Below, piece by piece: positions 6,832 to 15,789 of a stretch of DNA of 64,000 bases. The DNA is taken from assembly GCF_001245615.1 (NCBI RefSeq), contig NZ_CWKH01000001.1, positions 1,798,001 to 1,862,000 on the forward strand. Direction: 5' to 3'. The position numbers were made by a program, and so were the translations under genes. The DNA is from Mycolicibacterium neworleansense. GTDB lineage: Bacteria > Actinomycetota > Actinomycetes > Mycobacteriales > Mycobacteriaceae. The notes under the pieces are model-generated. The model did no database searches. It was not told the DNA's origin and was given only the letters and a program-made list of their open reading frames with translations. Each line of letters starts with the position of its first letter. Within the stretch, counting starts at the first letter, position 1.

Positions 6832-8412
6832 ATGCGTCATCAGCTGGTGAAAGCCCTGAGAAGGTCGGCGGTCGCCGTGCCCGTTCTGTCACTTGGGCTG
6901 CTCACTGCATGCTCACCGCTGTTCGCCGCAGATCCGCGCTACGCCACCAACTCCGGTGCCCACCCGCAGGGGCAGCCGATCACCACCGCGGCCGCCCCGC
7001 CCGGGCCGCCCGGCATCGAAGCGCCCAAGAACGACCTGTCCTGGCATGACTGCACCCCGCGGTTGTTCGACGGGGCCGGCGTGCAGCCGCCCGCCGATGT
7101 GACGCTGGACTGCGCCACCTACGACGCCGACCTCGACTCCATCAACGGGGCCACCGGCACGATCAGCATCGGCGTGGTGCGGGCCCGGTCCAAGCAGACA
7201 CCGGCCGACGCCGGTCCGCTGGTGATGACCACCGGCTCCGACGTTCCCACCTCGGTGCAGCTGCCGACCTGGCTGGCGCGCTCGGGCACCGACATCCTCA
7301 AGACGCATCCCATCGTCGCCGTGGACCGGCGCGGCATCGGCATGTCCGGCGCCCTGGATTGTCGCGATGTCTACGACCGCCAGGAAATGCTGGACCAGAC
7401 GCAGTTCCAGGCCGGCGACGATCCGGTGGCCAACCTCGGTGAGGTCACCATGACGGCCACCACCAGCTGCACCGACACGATCGCCCCGGGCGACTCGGCC
7501 TACGACAACGCACACGCCGCCGAAGATCTGGAACGGCTGCGCAGCACCTGGGACGTGCCGTCACTGGCGCTACTGGGCATCGGCAACGGTGCTCAGGTGG
7601 CGCTGGCCTACGCGGGCTCACACCCCAACAAGGTGTCGCGGCTGGTTCTGGACTCCCCTCTGCCACTGGCCATCGGCGCCGAGGCCGCGGCCGAGCAGCG
7701 CATCAAGGGACAGCAGGCCGCGCTGGATGCATTCGCCGCGCAATGCGTGGCCACCAACTGCGCCCTGGCCCCCGATCCGAAGGGCGCCGTCGACGCGCTG
7801 CTGGCCGACGCCCGCGCCGGACGCGGCCCCGGCGGCGCCTCGGTGGCCACCCTGGCCGACGCGATCACCACCGGGATGGGCTTTCCCCAGGGCGACCGGG
7901 TGGCGGCCACCAACAACCTGGCCAATGCCTTGGCCGCCGCTCGCGCCGGGGACACCGGTCCGATCTCGGGCTTGATCACCCAGGCCGACAACCTGCGCCA
8001 GACCGACGGCCAGTTCGTCAACGCATGCAGCGACGCGCTCAACCGGCCCACCCCCGACCGGGTCCGCGAACTCGTCGTCGCCTGGGGCAAGCTCTACCCG
8101 CAGTTCGGCGCCGTCGGCGCGCTGAATCTGGTCAAATGCCTCAACTGGCCCAGCAGCACCGCACCGAAAGACCCGCAGGACCTCAAGATTCCGGTACTGC
8201 TGCTCGGTGTGCGCAACGACCCGATCGTCGGCAACGAGGGCGTCGCCGCCGTCGCCGCGACCATCATCAACGCCGGCGCCAACAACCGTCGGGTGATGTG
8301 GCAGGGCATCGGCCACGGCGCCAGCATCTACACCCCGTGCGCGCTGCCCCCGCTGACGGGCTACCTCGACAGCGGCAAACTGCCCGAGACCGACACGTAC
8401 TGTCCCGCCTGA
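6832..8412 (+). CDS. Exported lipoprotein, TAP-like alpha/beta hydrolase without nucleophile Ser
   Basis: The 526-residue Rv2672-position protein has a lipoprotein signal peptide ending in the lipobox LLTAC (Cys about residue 25). It then has an alpha/beta hydrolase core with a TAP-like C-terminal part, the fold of tripeptidyl aminopeptidase-like secreted proteases. At the nucleophile elbow the sequence is LLGIGNGAQVALAYA, where related enzymes have G-x-S-x-G; Ser is replaced by Gly. The downstream acid loop (LLLGVRNDPIV) and His (GIGHGAS) are retained. Serine hydrolase activity is therefore doubtful despite the usual annotation as a protease. It lies just upstream of aftC, so a cell-envelope role is plausible. 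Confidence 0.85.
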   Translation: MRHQLVKALRRSAVAVPVLSLGLLTACSPLFAADPRYATNSGAHPQGQPITTAAAPPGPPGIEAPKNDLSWHDCTPRLFDGAGVQPPADVTLDCATYDADLDSINGATGTISIGVVRARSKQTPADAGPLVMTTGSDVPTSVQLPTWLARSGTDILKTHPIVAVDRRGIGMSGALDCRDVYDRQEMLDQTQFQAGDDPVANLGEVTMTATTSCTDTIAPGDSAYDNAHAAEDLERLRSTWDVPSLALLGIGNGAQVALAYAGSHPNKVSRLVLDSPLPLAIGAEAAAEQRIKGQQAALDAFAAQCVATNCALAPDPKGAVDALLADARAGRGPGGASVATLADAITTGMGFPQGDRVAATNNLANALAAARAGDTGPISGLITQADNLRQTDGQFVNACSDALNRPTPDRVRELVVAWGKLYPQFGAVGALNLVKCLNWPSSTAPKDPQDLKIPVLLLGVRNDPIVGNEGVAAVAATIINAGANNRRVMWQGIGHGASIYTPCALPPLTGYLDSGKLPETDTYCPA

Positions 8413-8436
8413 CGCGGGGCCCGATCGACGTCGGTA

Positions 8437-8442
8437 TAAGGT
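8437..8442 (+). promoter_or_regulatory. -10 box of aftC
   Basis: TAAGGT (TANNNT) stands 6 nt before GTG 8449. It supports a leaderless aftC mRNA and the GTG start rather than ATG 8482. Confidence 0.45.
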
Positions 8443-8448
8443 TCGCTG

Positions 8449-9747
8449 GTGGCTGCAGCAGAATCCCCGACAAATTCAGTCATGGTCGGTCTTCTGAACC
8501 CCTTCCGTCCCCGCACCTCCCCGCCGAGCACCGCCACGGTGCTGCGCTCGGTGCTGTGGCCGCTGGCGATCCTGTCGATCATCCATCGCAGCTACGTGCT
8601 GGCCACCAACGGCTACATCACCGACGACTTCGGTCCGGTGTACCGCGCGGTGTCGAACTTCCGGCGGCACTGGGCCATCTACAACGAGCACTTCAGCTAC
8701 GTCGACCCGCACTACCTGTACCCACCAGGCGGCACCCTGCTGCTGGCGCCGTTCGGGTTCCTTCCCGAGTTCGCGTCACGCTTCTGGTTCGTCGCGATCA
8801 ACGCGGTGGCCGTGATCATCGCGGCCGCGCTTCTGGTGCGCCTCTTCAAGTTCTCGCTCACCTCGGTGGCCCTGCCGGCTCTGCTGCTGGCCATGTTCTG
8901 CACCGAATCAGTCACCAACACATTGGTTTTCACCAACATCAATGGCTGCATCCTGCTCGCCGAGGTGCTGTTCTTCACCTGGCTGTTGTCGGGCAAGGTG
9001 AGCCATCAGTGGTGGGCCGGCGCGGCGATCGGGATGACGCTGGTGGTCAAACCCCTGCTCGGCGTGCTGCTGCTACTACCCCTGCTGAACCGGCAGTGGC
9101 GCGCATTGGTGACGGCGATCGCGGTGCCGGTCGTGTTCAACGCCGTCGCCTGGCCGCTGTCGGCCGACCCGATGGGCTTCGTGCGCAACACGTTGCCGTA
9201 CATCATGCAGACCCGCGACTACTTCAACTCCGCCATCTTGGGCAACGGCATCTATTACGGGCTGCCGATGTGGCTGATCGTCGCGCTGCGGGTGACGTTC
9301 GTGGTGCTCGCCGCGGTCAGCCTGTGGCTGTTGTACCGCTACTACCGAGAGCGCGATCAGCTGTTCTGGATGCTGACTTCCTCGGGCGTACTGCTGATCA
9401 CCTCGTGGCTGGTGCTCTCACTGGCCCAGGGCTACTACTCGATGACGCTGTTCCCGTTCCTGATGACGGTGGTGCTGCCGAACTCGGTGCTCCGCAACTG
9501 GCCGGCCTGGCTGGCGGTATACGGATTCATGACGATGGACCGCTGGCTGCTGTGGCGCTGGCCGACCACCGGACGGTTCCTCGAGTACATGAAGATCACC
9601 TACGGCTGGTCGCTCATGCTGGTCGTGGTGTTCTGCGTGCTGTACTTCCGCTATCTGGATGCCAAGCAGGACGGCAGGCTCGACGAAGGCATCGACCCGC
9701 CGTGGCTGACCCGGTCCAATGAGCCCAAGGAAGCCGAGTCAGTCTGA
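8449..9747 (+). CDS. aftC: Arabinofuranosyltransferase AftC
   Basis: The 432-residue polytopic membrane protein has about ten hydrophobic segments and an early extracytoplasmic acidic motif (ITDDFGPVYRAV, residues about 58-69). This is the placement of the catalytic Asp in GT-C glycosyltransferases. Position and sequence match Rv2673, AftC, which adds the alpha-1,3 branch of arabinan in arabinogalactan and lipoarabinomannan using decaprenyl-phosphoryl-arabinose. The GTG start is supported by a -10 box. The C-terminal tail is cytoplasmic and charged. Its last 9 nt overlap the convergent methyltransferase gene. Confidence 0.92.
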   Translation: MAAAESPTNSVMVGLLNPFRPRTSPPSTATVLRSVLWPLAILSIIHRSYVLATNGYITDDFGPVYRAVSNFRRHWAIYNEHFSYVDPHYLYPPGGTLLLAPFGFLPEFASRFWFVAINAVAVIIAAALLVRLFKFSLTSVALPALLLAMFCTESVTNTLVFTNINGCILLAEVLFFTWLLSGKVSHQWWAGAAIGMTLVVKPLLGVLLLLPLLNRQWRALVTAIAVPVVFNAVAWPLSADPMGFVRNTLPYIMQTRDYFNSAILGNGIYYGLPMWLIVALRVTFVVLAAVSLWLLYRYYRERDQLFWMLTSSGVLLITSWLVLSLAQGYYSMTLFPFLMTVVLPNSVLRNWPAWLAVYGFMTMDRWLLWRWPTTGRFLEYMKITYGWSLMLVVVFCVLYFRYLDAKQDGRLDEGIDPPWLTRSNEPKEAESV

Positions 9748-10311
9748 GGTGAACTGCATGACCTGCCCCGCCAGCCGGGTCCGGGTCTGCATCTGCAAGC
9801 CGTGACGCGCGCAGACCTCGTCGAGTTCGGCGGGATTCACCAGCCGGAACGGTGACCGGTCGAGCCGGTGGATCGCGGTCGCCATCGGGGTGCGGGTCAG
9901 GTCGTAGCCGGTGAACACCCCGCCTGGCCGCAACACCCGGGCGATCTCGGCGACGGCCTTCTCCCACTCCACGATGTGGTGCAGCATCAGGCAGCTGAGT
10001 ACCGAATCGAACGAGTCGTCGGCGAACGGCAGATCGGTGGCGTCGGCCCCGCGCACGGTCACGTCCGGAAATACCTGCAGCCGACGGGCCGCGGTGCGCA
10101 CCATGGCCGGGTCGAAATCGGTCGCGGTGATGGCCAGCTCCGGATGGGCCTGCCGCAGTCGCGCCGCGATATCACCACTGCCCGAACCGATTTCGAGACA
10201 GTCGCGACCCAGGCGTTCGATCGGGATGCTGCCGAGCACGGCCTGCCCGGTCCCGCCCCGCCACAGCGCTGTCTTGCAGAAGGCGCGCTCGATCTGTGAC
10301 ATTGCCGGCAT
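9739..10311 (-). CDS. Class I SAM-dependent methyltransferase
   Basis: The 190-residue protein has a compact Rossmann methyltransferase fold: motif I CLEIGSGSGDIAARL, motif II ATDFDPAMV, motif III-like GADATDLPFADDSFDSVLSCLMLHH, and EIARVLRPGGVF after it. This is the UbiE/Methyltransf_11 pattern for small molecules. The substrate is not evident. ATG 10311 (MPAMSQIERAF) or ATG 10302 could be the start. It is not part of the M. tuberculosis order at this point and converges on aftC. Confidence 0.82.
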   Translation of the reverse strand: MPAMSQIERAFCKTALWRGGTGQAVLGSIPIERLGRDCLEIGSGSGDIAARLRQAHPELAITATDFDPAMVRTAARRLQVFPDVTVRGADATDLPFADDSFDSVLSCLMLHHIVEWEKAVAEIARVLRPGGVFTGYDLTRTPMATAIHRLDRSPFRLVNPAELDEVCARHGLQMQTRTRLAGQVMQFTSD

Positions 10312-10383
10312 GTGAGCTCCCGTCGTCGTAGGACCTCCAGCATCGCGCGGTGTCCGGCTCAGCGCTTGAACGGATCCGTCCGG

Positions 10384-11130
10384 TCAGCCCAATGCCCGCA
10401 CCACGTCGCTGGGCGCGATACCGGTCAGCTCACGGCACACTCTGGTGGCATGCGCGCCGTCGGCGAATCCGGCCCGGTGCGCCGCATCGGTGATGGAGGT
10501 ACCCGCGCTCAGGTGCTCCAACGCGGCCAGCAGTCGGGTCCACCGCGCCGTCGCCGCGAACGAGGTCCCGGTCTGCTTCCGGAAAAGCCGGCCCAGGTAG
10601 TCCGCCGACACCGCCACCTCCCCGGCGACCGAACCGAGATCGGTACGACTCGGTATCCGGGCGGTGACGAGTTCGATCGCCTGGCGCACCTGAGGGTGTA
10701 CCGCGCCTGCGGTGACGCCGGCCCTGGCGAGCAGCGCGTCGACCACCATGCCTGCCGCACCGGACAGATCCTCGGCCCGCACGGCGGCCGCCACCGCCGA
10801 GGTCAGCGGCTCGGCGCCGTTGATCGCCCACAGGCCGGGACTGCCGCCGTGCGTCTGGATGGCGGCGTTGAGCGTTGTCGCCGTGTCTGTTTCGGGGCTC
10901 AGGTAGATCGACAGCGCTGCGCTCGCGCCGTCCGGCCGCATTGCGTGCCGGGTGCCACTGGCCACCGCCGCGATGCAGCAGCGCTCTTCGGCTCCGTCGC
11001 CGGCCACCACCGCGAGCGGGCCATCGATCCCCACCGCGAGCTGGACCGCGGGATGGTGGTGCACCTCGATGTCACCGAACGAACCCGCGACCACCGTCAT
11101 GCCGGGTCCGGTGGTCCAGCTACCGCGCAT
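10384..11130 (-). CDS. AraC-family transcriptional regulator
   Basis: With ATG 11130 as start the protein has 248 residues. The first about 140 look like a small cupin-type sensor domain (VVAGSFGDIEVHHHPAVQLAVG). The last about 100 contain the two-HTH AraC domain (AGEVAVSADYLGRLFRKQTGTSF, then AAHRAGFADGAHATRVCRELTGIAPS). The start is chosen because AGGCTA at 11136-11141 (TAGCCT on the minus strand) is a -10 box 5 nt upstream, suggesting a leaderless message, and because a longer frame would run into msrB. It is divergent from msrB and could regulate it, but no operator was recognised. Confidence 0.8.
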   Translation of the reverse strand: MRGSWTTGPGMTVVAGSFGDIEVHHHPAVQLAVGIDGPLAVVAGDGAEERCCIAAVASGTRHAMRPDGASAALSIYLSPETDTATTLNAAIQTHGGSPGLWAINGAEPLTSAVAAAVRAEDLSGAAGMVVDALLARAGVTAGAVHPQVRQAIELVTARIPSRTDLGSVAGEVAVSADYLGRLFRKQTGTSFAATARWTRLLAALEHLSAGTSITDAAHRAGFADGAHATRVCRELTGIAPSDVVRALG

Positions 11131-11206
11131 ACCGCAGGCTACCGCGGGCGCAGCGGCGCTGCGCTTGTGGATCCGTCGTACCTGGCGCACACCGGCGGAC
11201 AGCACG

Positions 11207-11212
11207 TAATTT
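11207..11212 (+). promoter_or_regulatory. -10 box of msrB
   Basis: TAATTT fits TANNNT and ends 6 nt before the msrB ATG at 11219; a leaderless transcript is expected. Confidence 0.5.
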
Positions 11213-11218
11213 GGGTTC

Positions 11219-11635
11219 ATGACGACCGACGGTCCCAAGCTGCAACTGACCGATGACGAATGGCGCGAGAAGCTGACCCCGGAGGAATTCGCGGTGCTGC
11301 GTCGGGCGGGTACCGAGCGGCCCTTCACGGGCGAGTACACCGACACCAAGACCGAGGGCGTCTACGAATGCCGGGCCTGCGGCGCCGAGTTGTTCCGCAG
11401 CTCCGAGAAGTTCGAATCGCATTGCGGCTGGCCGTCGTTCTTCGATCCGGCGGATTCCGCCGCGGTGATCCTGCGGTCGGACACCTCGCTGGGCATGCGC
11501 CGCGTCGAGGTGCTGTGCGCGAACTGCCACAGCCACCTGGGGCATGTGTTCGAGGGCGAGGGTTATCCCACGCCCACCGACCAGCGCTACTGCATCAACT
11601 CCATCTCACTGAAGCTGGTGCCCGCGTCCGAGTGA
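11219..11635 (+). CDS. msrB: Peptide-methionine (R)-S-oxide reductase MsrB
   Basis: The 138-residue protein repairs methionine-R-sulfoxide in oxidised proteins. It shows the MsrB hallmarks: [31 protein letters not shown] at the N-terminus, two zinc CxxC pairs (ECRACG and [13 protein letters not shown]), the GWPSFF substrate loop and the catalytic Cys in RYCINSISL near the C-terminus. Length is normal. It corresponds to Rv2674 and sits next to the aftC block as expected. Confidence 0.95.
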   Translation: MTTDGPKLQLTDDEWREKLTPEEFAVLRRAGTERPFTGEYTDTKTEGVYECRACGAELFRSSEKFESHCGWPSFFDPADSAAVILRSDTSLGMRRVEVLCANCHSHLGHVFEGEGYPTPTDQRYCINSISLKLVPASE

Positions 11636-11644
11636 CGGGCGGCC

Positions 11645-12388
11645 TCAGTCGAGCCGGGTGGCGTGCACTTCCCAGAACGGCATGTGCACCCGGCCCTCGA
11701 CCAGCCAAGGTTCGATGACCCGCAGCCGCTCCAGCACCGGGGCCATCTGGTCGGCCATGTCGGGGTTGCGCGCGGCCATCGTCTCGAACGCCTCGACGCT
11801 GACGTTGCCCTGGTACGTGGTGGTGCCGAGGTAGGTGATCTCCCAGCCGCCGTCCGGAAGGACCTCACGGAAATCGTCGGCACTCATCGACCGCGGCATC
11901 TTGAAGCCGTTGACGTTGTGCTCACCGAATTCGTACATGTACAGCCGCGCACCGGGTTTCGTGGCCCGATGCAGTGCCCGCACGTACGACTTCTGCAGCT
12001 CGGGCTCACCGGTGAAAACGTGGTAGAAGGCGGTGTCGACGACGGTGTCGAACCGCCCCTCCAGCCCTTCCAGCTTGGTCGCGTCGGCCACCTGGAAATC
12101 GACCGTCACGCCGGCTTTCCGGGCATTTTCCCGGGCCCGCTCGATCGCAGACGGTGACGCGTCAACGCCCGTGGCCGACAACCCTTTTGACGCGTAGTGG
12201 ATGGCGTGGTGGCCGGGTCCGGTGCCGGGGTCGAGCACCTCGCCCTTGACGGCGCCGAGGGCGACGAGCTGCTGCACCACCGGCTGCGGCCCACCGATGT
12301 CCCACGGCGTCGCGGCGGGCAGGCCGTGCGCTGTCCGCTCGTCGCGGTACATCTCTTCGAAGCGGTCGGATTCTTGCGGAGCAGTCAT
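11645..12388 (-). CDS. Class I SAM-dependent methyltransferase (Rv2675c type)
   Basis: The 247-residue protein has the SAM-binding motif VLDPGTGPGHHAIHYA, the acidic ribose-binding end of strand 2 (GVDASPSAIERAREN) and a DATKLEGLEGRFDTVVDTAFYHVF segment. A His/Tyr-rich insertion near residue 150-165 (MYEFGEHNVNGFKMPRSMS) may line the substrate pocket. It resembles thiopurine or small-molecule methyltransferases; the substrate is unknown. It is the downstream gene of the chdC-hemY-hemE strand but is separated from chdC by 199 bp containing strong hairpins. Confidence 0.82.
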   Translation of the reverse strand: MTAPQESDRFEEMYRDERTAHGLPAATPWDIGGPQPVVQQLVALGAVKGEVLDPGTGPGHHAIHYASKGLSATGVDASPSAIERARENARKAGVTVDFQVADATKLEGLEGRFDTVVDTAFYHVFTGEPELQKSYVRALHRATKPGARLYMYEFGEHNVNGFKMPRSMSADDFREVLPDGGWEITYLGTTTYQGNVSVEAFETMAARNPDMADQMAPVLERLRVIEPWLVEGRVHMPFWEVHATRLD

Positions 12389-12453
12389 GCCCGCGAGGGT
12401 AGACCCGCTGACTGAAAGCTCAGGTCAATCCGCCTGCCACCAGTCACACCCAC

Positions 12454-12501
12454 TGTCACGCTGGAGTGGCGGTCGACGGCCAGGGCCACTCTGGCGTGAC
12501 A
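12454..12501. repeat. Imperfect inverted repeat, first copy of hairpin element
   Basis: A 17-nt left arm TGTCACGCTGGAGTGGC (12454-12470) pairs with 12485-12501 with two mismatches. The same core recurs in the perfect hairpin at 12525-12574, so this looks like a degenerate copy of one element. Confidence 0.65.
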
Positions 12502-12524
12502 ACGGGCACCGAACCAAACCTGCA

Positions 12525-12574
12525 TTGTCACGCTGGAGTGGCTGTCGGGCTCGACAGCCACTCCAGCGTGACAA
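12525..12574. repeat. Perfect 23-bp inverted repeat with 4-nt loop
   Basis: Arms 12525-12547 and 12552-12574 are exact reverse complements around GGCT. The element lies 14 nt past the chdC stop, so it may terminate the hemE-hemY-chdC transcript. No U-tract follows. Its similarity to the hairpin 24 bp away suggests a dispersed palindromic repeat rather than a simple terminator. Confidence 0.75.
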
Positions 12575-12587
12575 AACGAAGAGAATG

Positions 12588-13283
12588 CTAGGGCAGCTTG
12601 GCGACCAGATCCTCGACGCTGACCCGCGGCCCGGTGAAGAACGGGGTCTCCTCGCGGGTGTGGCGACGGGCGTCGGTGGCCCGCAGATCCCGCATCAGGT
12701 CGACGATGCGGTGCAGCTCGGGCGCCTCGAAGGCCAGGATCCACTCGTAGTCGCCGAGGGCGAACGCGGGCACCGTGTTGGCCCGCACGTCCTTGTAGCC
12801 ACGGGCGGCCATGCCGTGCTCGCTCAGCATGCGGCGACGCTCTTCGTCGGGCAGCAGGTACCACTCGTAGGAGCGGACGAACGGGTACACGCAGATGTAG
12901 TTGCCCGGGTCCTCGCCCGCGATGAACGCCGGGACGTGGCTCTTGTTGAACTCAGCCGGCCGGTGCAGCGCCACGCTGCTCCACACCGGGTCACTGATCC
13001 GGCCCAGCGCGGTGGCGCGGCGGAAGTCCGAGTAGGTGGCCTGCAGCGCCTCGATGTTGTCGGCGTGGGTCCAGACCATGAAGTCGGCGTCGGCCCGCAG
13101 GCCGGCCACGTCGTACAGGCCGCGCACGACCACACCACGCTCTTCCTGGGTCTTGAAGAATGCCGCCGCCTCCTCGGTCACCTCGGCGCGATCCTCGCCG
13201 AGTTCACCGGGGCTCACCGCGAACACCGAGAACATCAGGTAGCGGATGGTGGAGTTGAGTTCGTCGTAGTCGAGCTTGGCCAT
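12588..13283 (-). CDS. chdC: Coproheme decarboxylase ChdC (HemQ)
   Basis: The 231-residue enzyme performs the last step of the coproporphyrin-dependent haem pathway, decarboxylating coproheme to haem b with peroxide. Sequence features of the chlorite-dismutase-fold family are clear: YLMFSVFAV near residue 13, [23 protein letters not shown], and the [25 protein letters not shown] stretch containing the catalytic Tyr region and the haem-facing His. ATG 13283 ([12 protein letters not shown]) is the start. It matches Rv2676c and lies 4 nt behind hemY on the same strand, completing the haem operon. Confidence 0.94.
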   Translation of the reverse strand: MAKLDYDELNSTIRYLMFSVFAVSPGELGEDRAEVTEEAAAFFKTQEERGVVVRGLYDVAGLRADADFMVWTHADNIEALQATYSDFRRATALGRISDPVWSSVALHRPAEFNKSHVPAFIAGEDPGNYICVYPFVRSYEWYLLPDEERRRMLSEHGMAARGYKDVRANTVPAFALGDYEWILAFEAPELHRIVDLMRDLRATDARRHTREETPFFTGPRVSVEDLVAKLP

Positions 13284-13287
13284 AGGC

Positions 13288-14643
13288 CTATCGTGCCACG
13301 CCGCTGTACACCAGTTCCGCGGCCGCCCGGGTGGCGGTCCCCACACACGCCGGCACTCCGATCCCGTCCAGATAACCGCCCGCCACCGCCAGCGTCGGCG
13401 GCAGCCCCGCACGTAGTTCCGCGATCAGATCAGCGTGGCCGGGACCGTACTGCGGCATCGCGTCGATCCAGCGGTGGACGTGGCTGTCCACCGGCTCCAC
13501 CGCGACGCCGAACAACGTGTTCAGATCGCGGGCCGACCAGGCCAGCAAGTCCTCATCGCCGGTGTTGGCGGCCATGTCGTCGCCGTAACGACCGAACGAC
13601 AGCCGCACCATCTCGACGTTCCCGCGGCGGCCCCACTTGCGCGACGACATCGTGATCGCCTTGGCGTTGAGTCGTTCTCCTGCGGCGACGAGCACACCGG
13701 ATTGCTGCGGCAACGGGGTGCCACCGGGCAGCGCCAAGGCCACCACGGCCGCCGAGGCCACGCGGATGCGCCTGGCCGCCGCCGCCGTGCGCGGTGCGAT
13801 GTGTTCGATCAGCGACGGCAGGTGCGGCGCAGGCACGGCCAGCAGCACCGCGTCGGCGTACCAGCTCGCGCCCTCGTCGTCGAGCACCGACCAGCCGCGG
13901 CCGCGACGATCCACCCGCACCGCGGCGACCTGAGCCCACCGCACGTCGGCGCGGCGCCGCAACTCCTCCAGCAGCACGGTGTAGCCGCCGTCGACCGCAC
14001 CGAACACCGGGGCGCCCGACGGTGGCGGCAGCGCCTCACGCACCGCATCGGTGAGGCTTCTGGCCCCACGGTCCAGGGCGGCCGCCAGCGAGGGCACCGC
14101 CGAACGCAACCCGATGGTGGCCGAGGACCCGGCATACACGCCGGTCAGGAGCGGGTCGACGGACCGGGTCACCACCTGCGGACCGAACCGGTCACCGACC
14201 AGCTCGGCGACCGACGGATCGGCGCCCCGGCTCCACTGCAGGGGGCGGGAACGCTCGTCGAGGATGCGGGCCACCGTCTCGTCGTCGACGAGACCGAGCA
14301 GCGACGACGCCTGCGCCGGGATGCCCTGCAGGGTCCCCTGCGGCAACTGGTGCAGCCGTGCCCCGCTGTAGATCAGCGGTCGCGTGCCGGTGGGACTGAG
14401 CTGACGGCCCGCCAGCCCCAGCTCGCCGAGCAGGTCCAGCATCTCGGGCCTGCGCACGATGAACGCCTCGGCGCCCACATCGAAGGGCTGCCCGCCGACC
14501 CGTTCGGTGCGCAGCACCCCGCCGAGCCGGTCAGCCGGGTCGAGCAGCGTGATCGCCGCGCGGGGGCCGGCCGCGAGCCGCAGCCGGTACGCGGCGACCA
14601 GTCCCGAAATACCGCCGCCGACAACGCAATAGGACGCACTCAC
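13288..14643 (-). CDS. hemY: Coproporphyrinogen/protoporphyrinogen oxidase HemY
   Basis: From GTG 14643 the protein is 451 residues, the same size as mycobacterial HemY (Rv2677c). It begins with an FAD-binding Rossmann motif ([17 protein letters not shown]) and has the conserved [21 protein letters not shown] and C-terminal [22 protein letters not shown] dinucleotide-binding segments. In Gram-positive bacteria it oxidises coproporphyrinogen III before ChdC acts. The start overlaps the proper hemE stop (GTGA), implying coupling. Because hemE carries a frameshift, the hemE reading frame now runs directly into hemY without a stop. Confidence 0.9.
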   Translation of the reverse strand: MSASYCVVGGGISGLVAAYRLRLAAGPRAAITLLDPADRLGGVLRTERVGGQPFDVGAEAFIVRRPEMLDLLGELGLAGRQLSPTGTRPLIYSGARLHQLPQGTLQGIPAQASSLLGLVDDETVARILDERSRPLQWSRGADPSVAELVGDRFGPQVVTRSVDPLLTGVYAGSSATIGLRSAVPSLAAALDRGARSLTDAVREALPPPSGAPVFGAVDGGYTVLLEELRRRADVRWAQVAAVRVDRRGRGWSVLDDEGASWYADAVLLAVPAPHLPSLIEHIAPRTAAAARRIRVASAAVVALALPGGTPLPQQSGVLVAAGERLNAKAITMSSRKWGRRGNVEMVRLSFGRYGDDMAANTGDEDLLAWSARDLNTLFGVAVEPVDSHVHRWIDAMPQYGPGHADLIAELRAGLPPTLAVAGGYLDGIGVPACVGTATRAAAELVYSGVAR

Positions 14644-15678
14644 AGCGAGTGCACCAGCGTCACCGCCTCGGTGATGATGCCGGGATCGGTTGCCGGCAGC
14701 ACACCGTGGCCCAAGTTGAAGACGTGGCCGGCCGCCCCCGCGGCCACCGCGGCGCGCCCGTCCCTCGGCCACCGGCCAGCCGGCCAGCAGCACCACCGGA
14801 TCCAGGTTGCCCTGCAGGGCAGTGCCCGGCTTGACCCGGGCCGCGGCGGCGACCAGCGAGGTGCGCCAGTCCACCCCGACCATGGTGGCCGGGGCGGCAC
14901 CCAGCGCCTCGGACATGGCCCCCAGCAGCTCCGCGGTGCCGACGCCGAAATGGGTCATCGGTACGCCCGCGGCGGCCAAGGTGGCGAACACCCGCGTGGT
15001 GTGCGGGAGCACGTAGGTGCGGTAGTCGGCCAGCGACAGCGTCCCGGCCCAGGAGTCGAACACCTGCAGGGCATCGATCCCGGCGTCGACCTGGGCCTGC
15101 AGGAAGGCGATGGTCAGATCGGTCAGCGCGGTCATCAGCGCGTGCCAGGTGGCGGGCTCGCCAAGCATCATCGCCTTGGTGCGTTCGTGGTGACGGCTGG
15201 GGCCGCCCTCCACCAGGTAGGAGGCCAGCGTGAACGGAGCGCCGGCAAAGCCGATCAGGGGCACCTCGCCCAGCTCGCGCACCAGCATCGAGACGGCGTC
15301 GGTGACCGCTGAAACCTGCACCGGCTCAAGCGGCTTCATGCCCTCGACGTCGGCCACCGAGCGGATCGGGTGTTCGATCACCGGACCCACGTCCGGAACG
15401 ATGTCCAGACCGATCCCGGCCGCCTTCAACGGGACCACGATGTCGGAGAACAGGATCGCCGCGTCGACACCGTGCCTGCGCACCGGCTGGAGGGTGATCT
15501 CGCAGACCAGGTCGGGGTCGAAGCAGGCCTCCAGCATGCGGTGCTGAGCACGCAGCGCGCGGTACTCCGGCAACGAGCGGCCTGCCTGCCGCATGAACCA
15601 CACCGGCACACGGTGCGGGTTGCGGCCGCTGACAGCGGCAAGATATGGGGAATCGGGCAGCTCCCGGCGGGTATTCAT
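14640..15678 (-). pseudogene. hemE: Uroporphyrinogen decarboxylase HemE with frameshifting deletion
   Basis: The N-terminal 300 residues are a normal Hem[67 protein letters not shown] and [19 protein letters not shown]. At about 14765-14770 the frame is lost. The expected C-terminus ([20 protein letters not shown] and on to VTLVHSL) is present but in another frame, ending at the TGA 14642-14640. By comparison with remembered M. tuberculosis HemE, about eight codons between AGWPVxE and DGRxAV are absent, fitting a 23-nt deletion. Haem synthesis normally needs this enzyme, so a sequencing or assembly error is a serious alternative to a real lesion. Confidence 0.8.
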
Positions 15679-15775
15679 CGGCTCCTATGGTGCCACGTGC
15701 CCGCGGGCGCGGACCGTTGCCGGTTCGTGACGCCGCGACTTCGGCGCGCCTGCGTCCTGTCCTGGGAGTATCCGC

Positions 15776-15781
15776 TAGCGT
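15776..15781 (+). promoter_or_regulatory. -10 box of DUF3000 gene
   Basis: TAGCGT lies 8 nt upstream of GTG 15790 and supports that leaderless start. Confidence 0.45.
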
Positions 15782-15789
15782 CAAACGCC

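Noticed and set aside
7743..9722. 659-codon open frame overlapping the lipoprotein and aftC genes
   Set aside because: Composition is Arg/Pro-rich and it spans two real genes in another frame; it is a product of high GC.
13435..15312. 625-codon plus-strand open frame opposite hemY/hemE
   Set aside because: Antisense shadow without recognisable domains; haem genes on the other strand explain the region.
13288..15678. A deliberate HemE-HemY fusion gene
   Set aside because: The native hemE C-terminus and the GTGA overlap with hemY are still present in the correct frames, so the fused frame is better explained by a small deletion or sequence error than by an evolved fusion.
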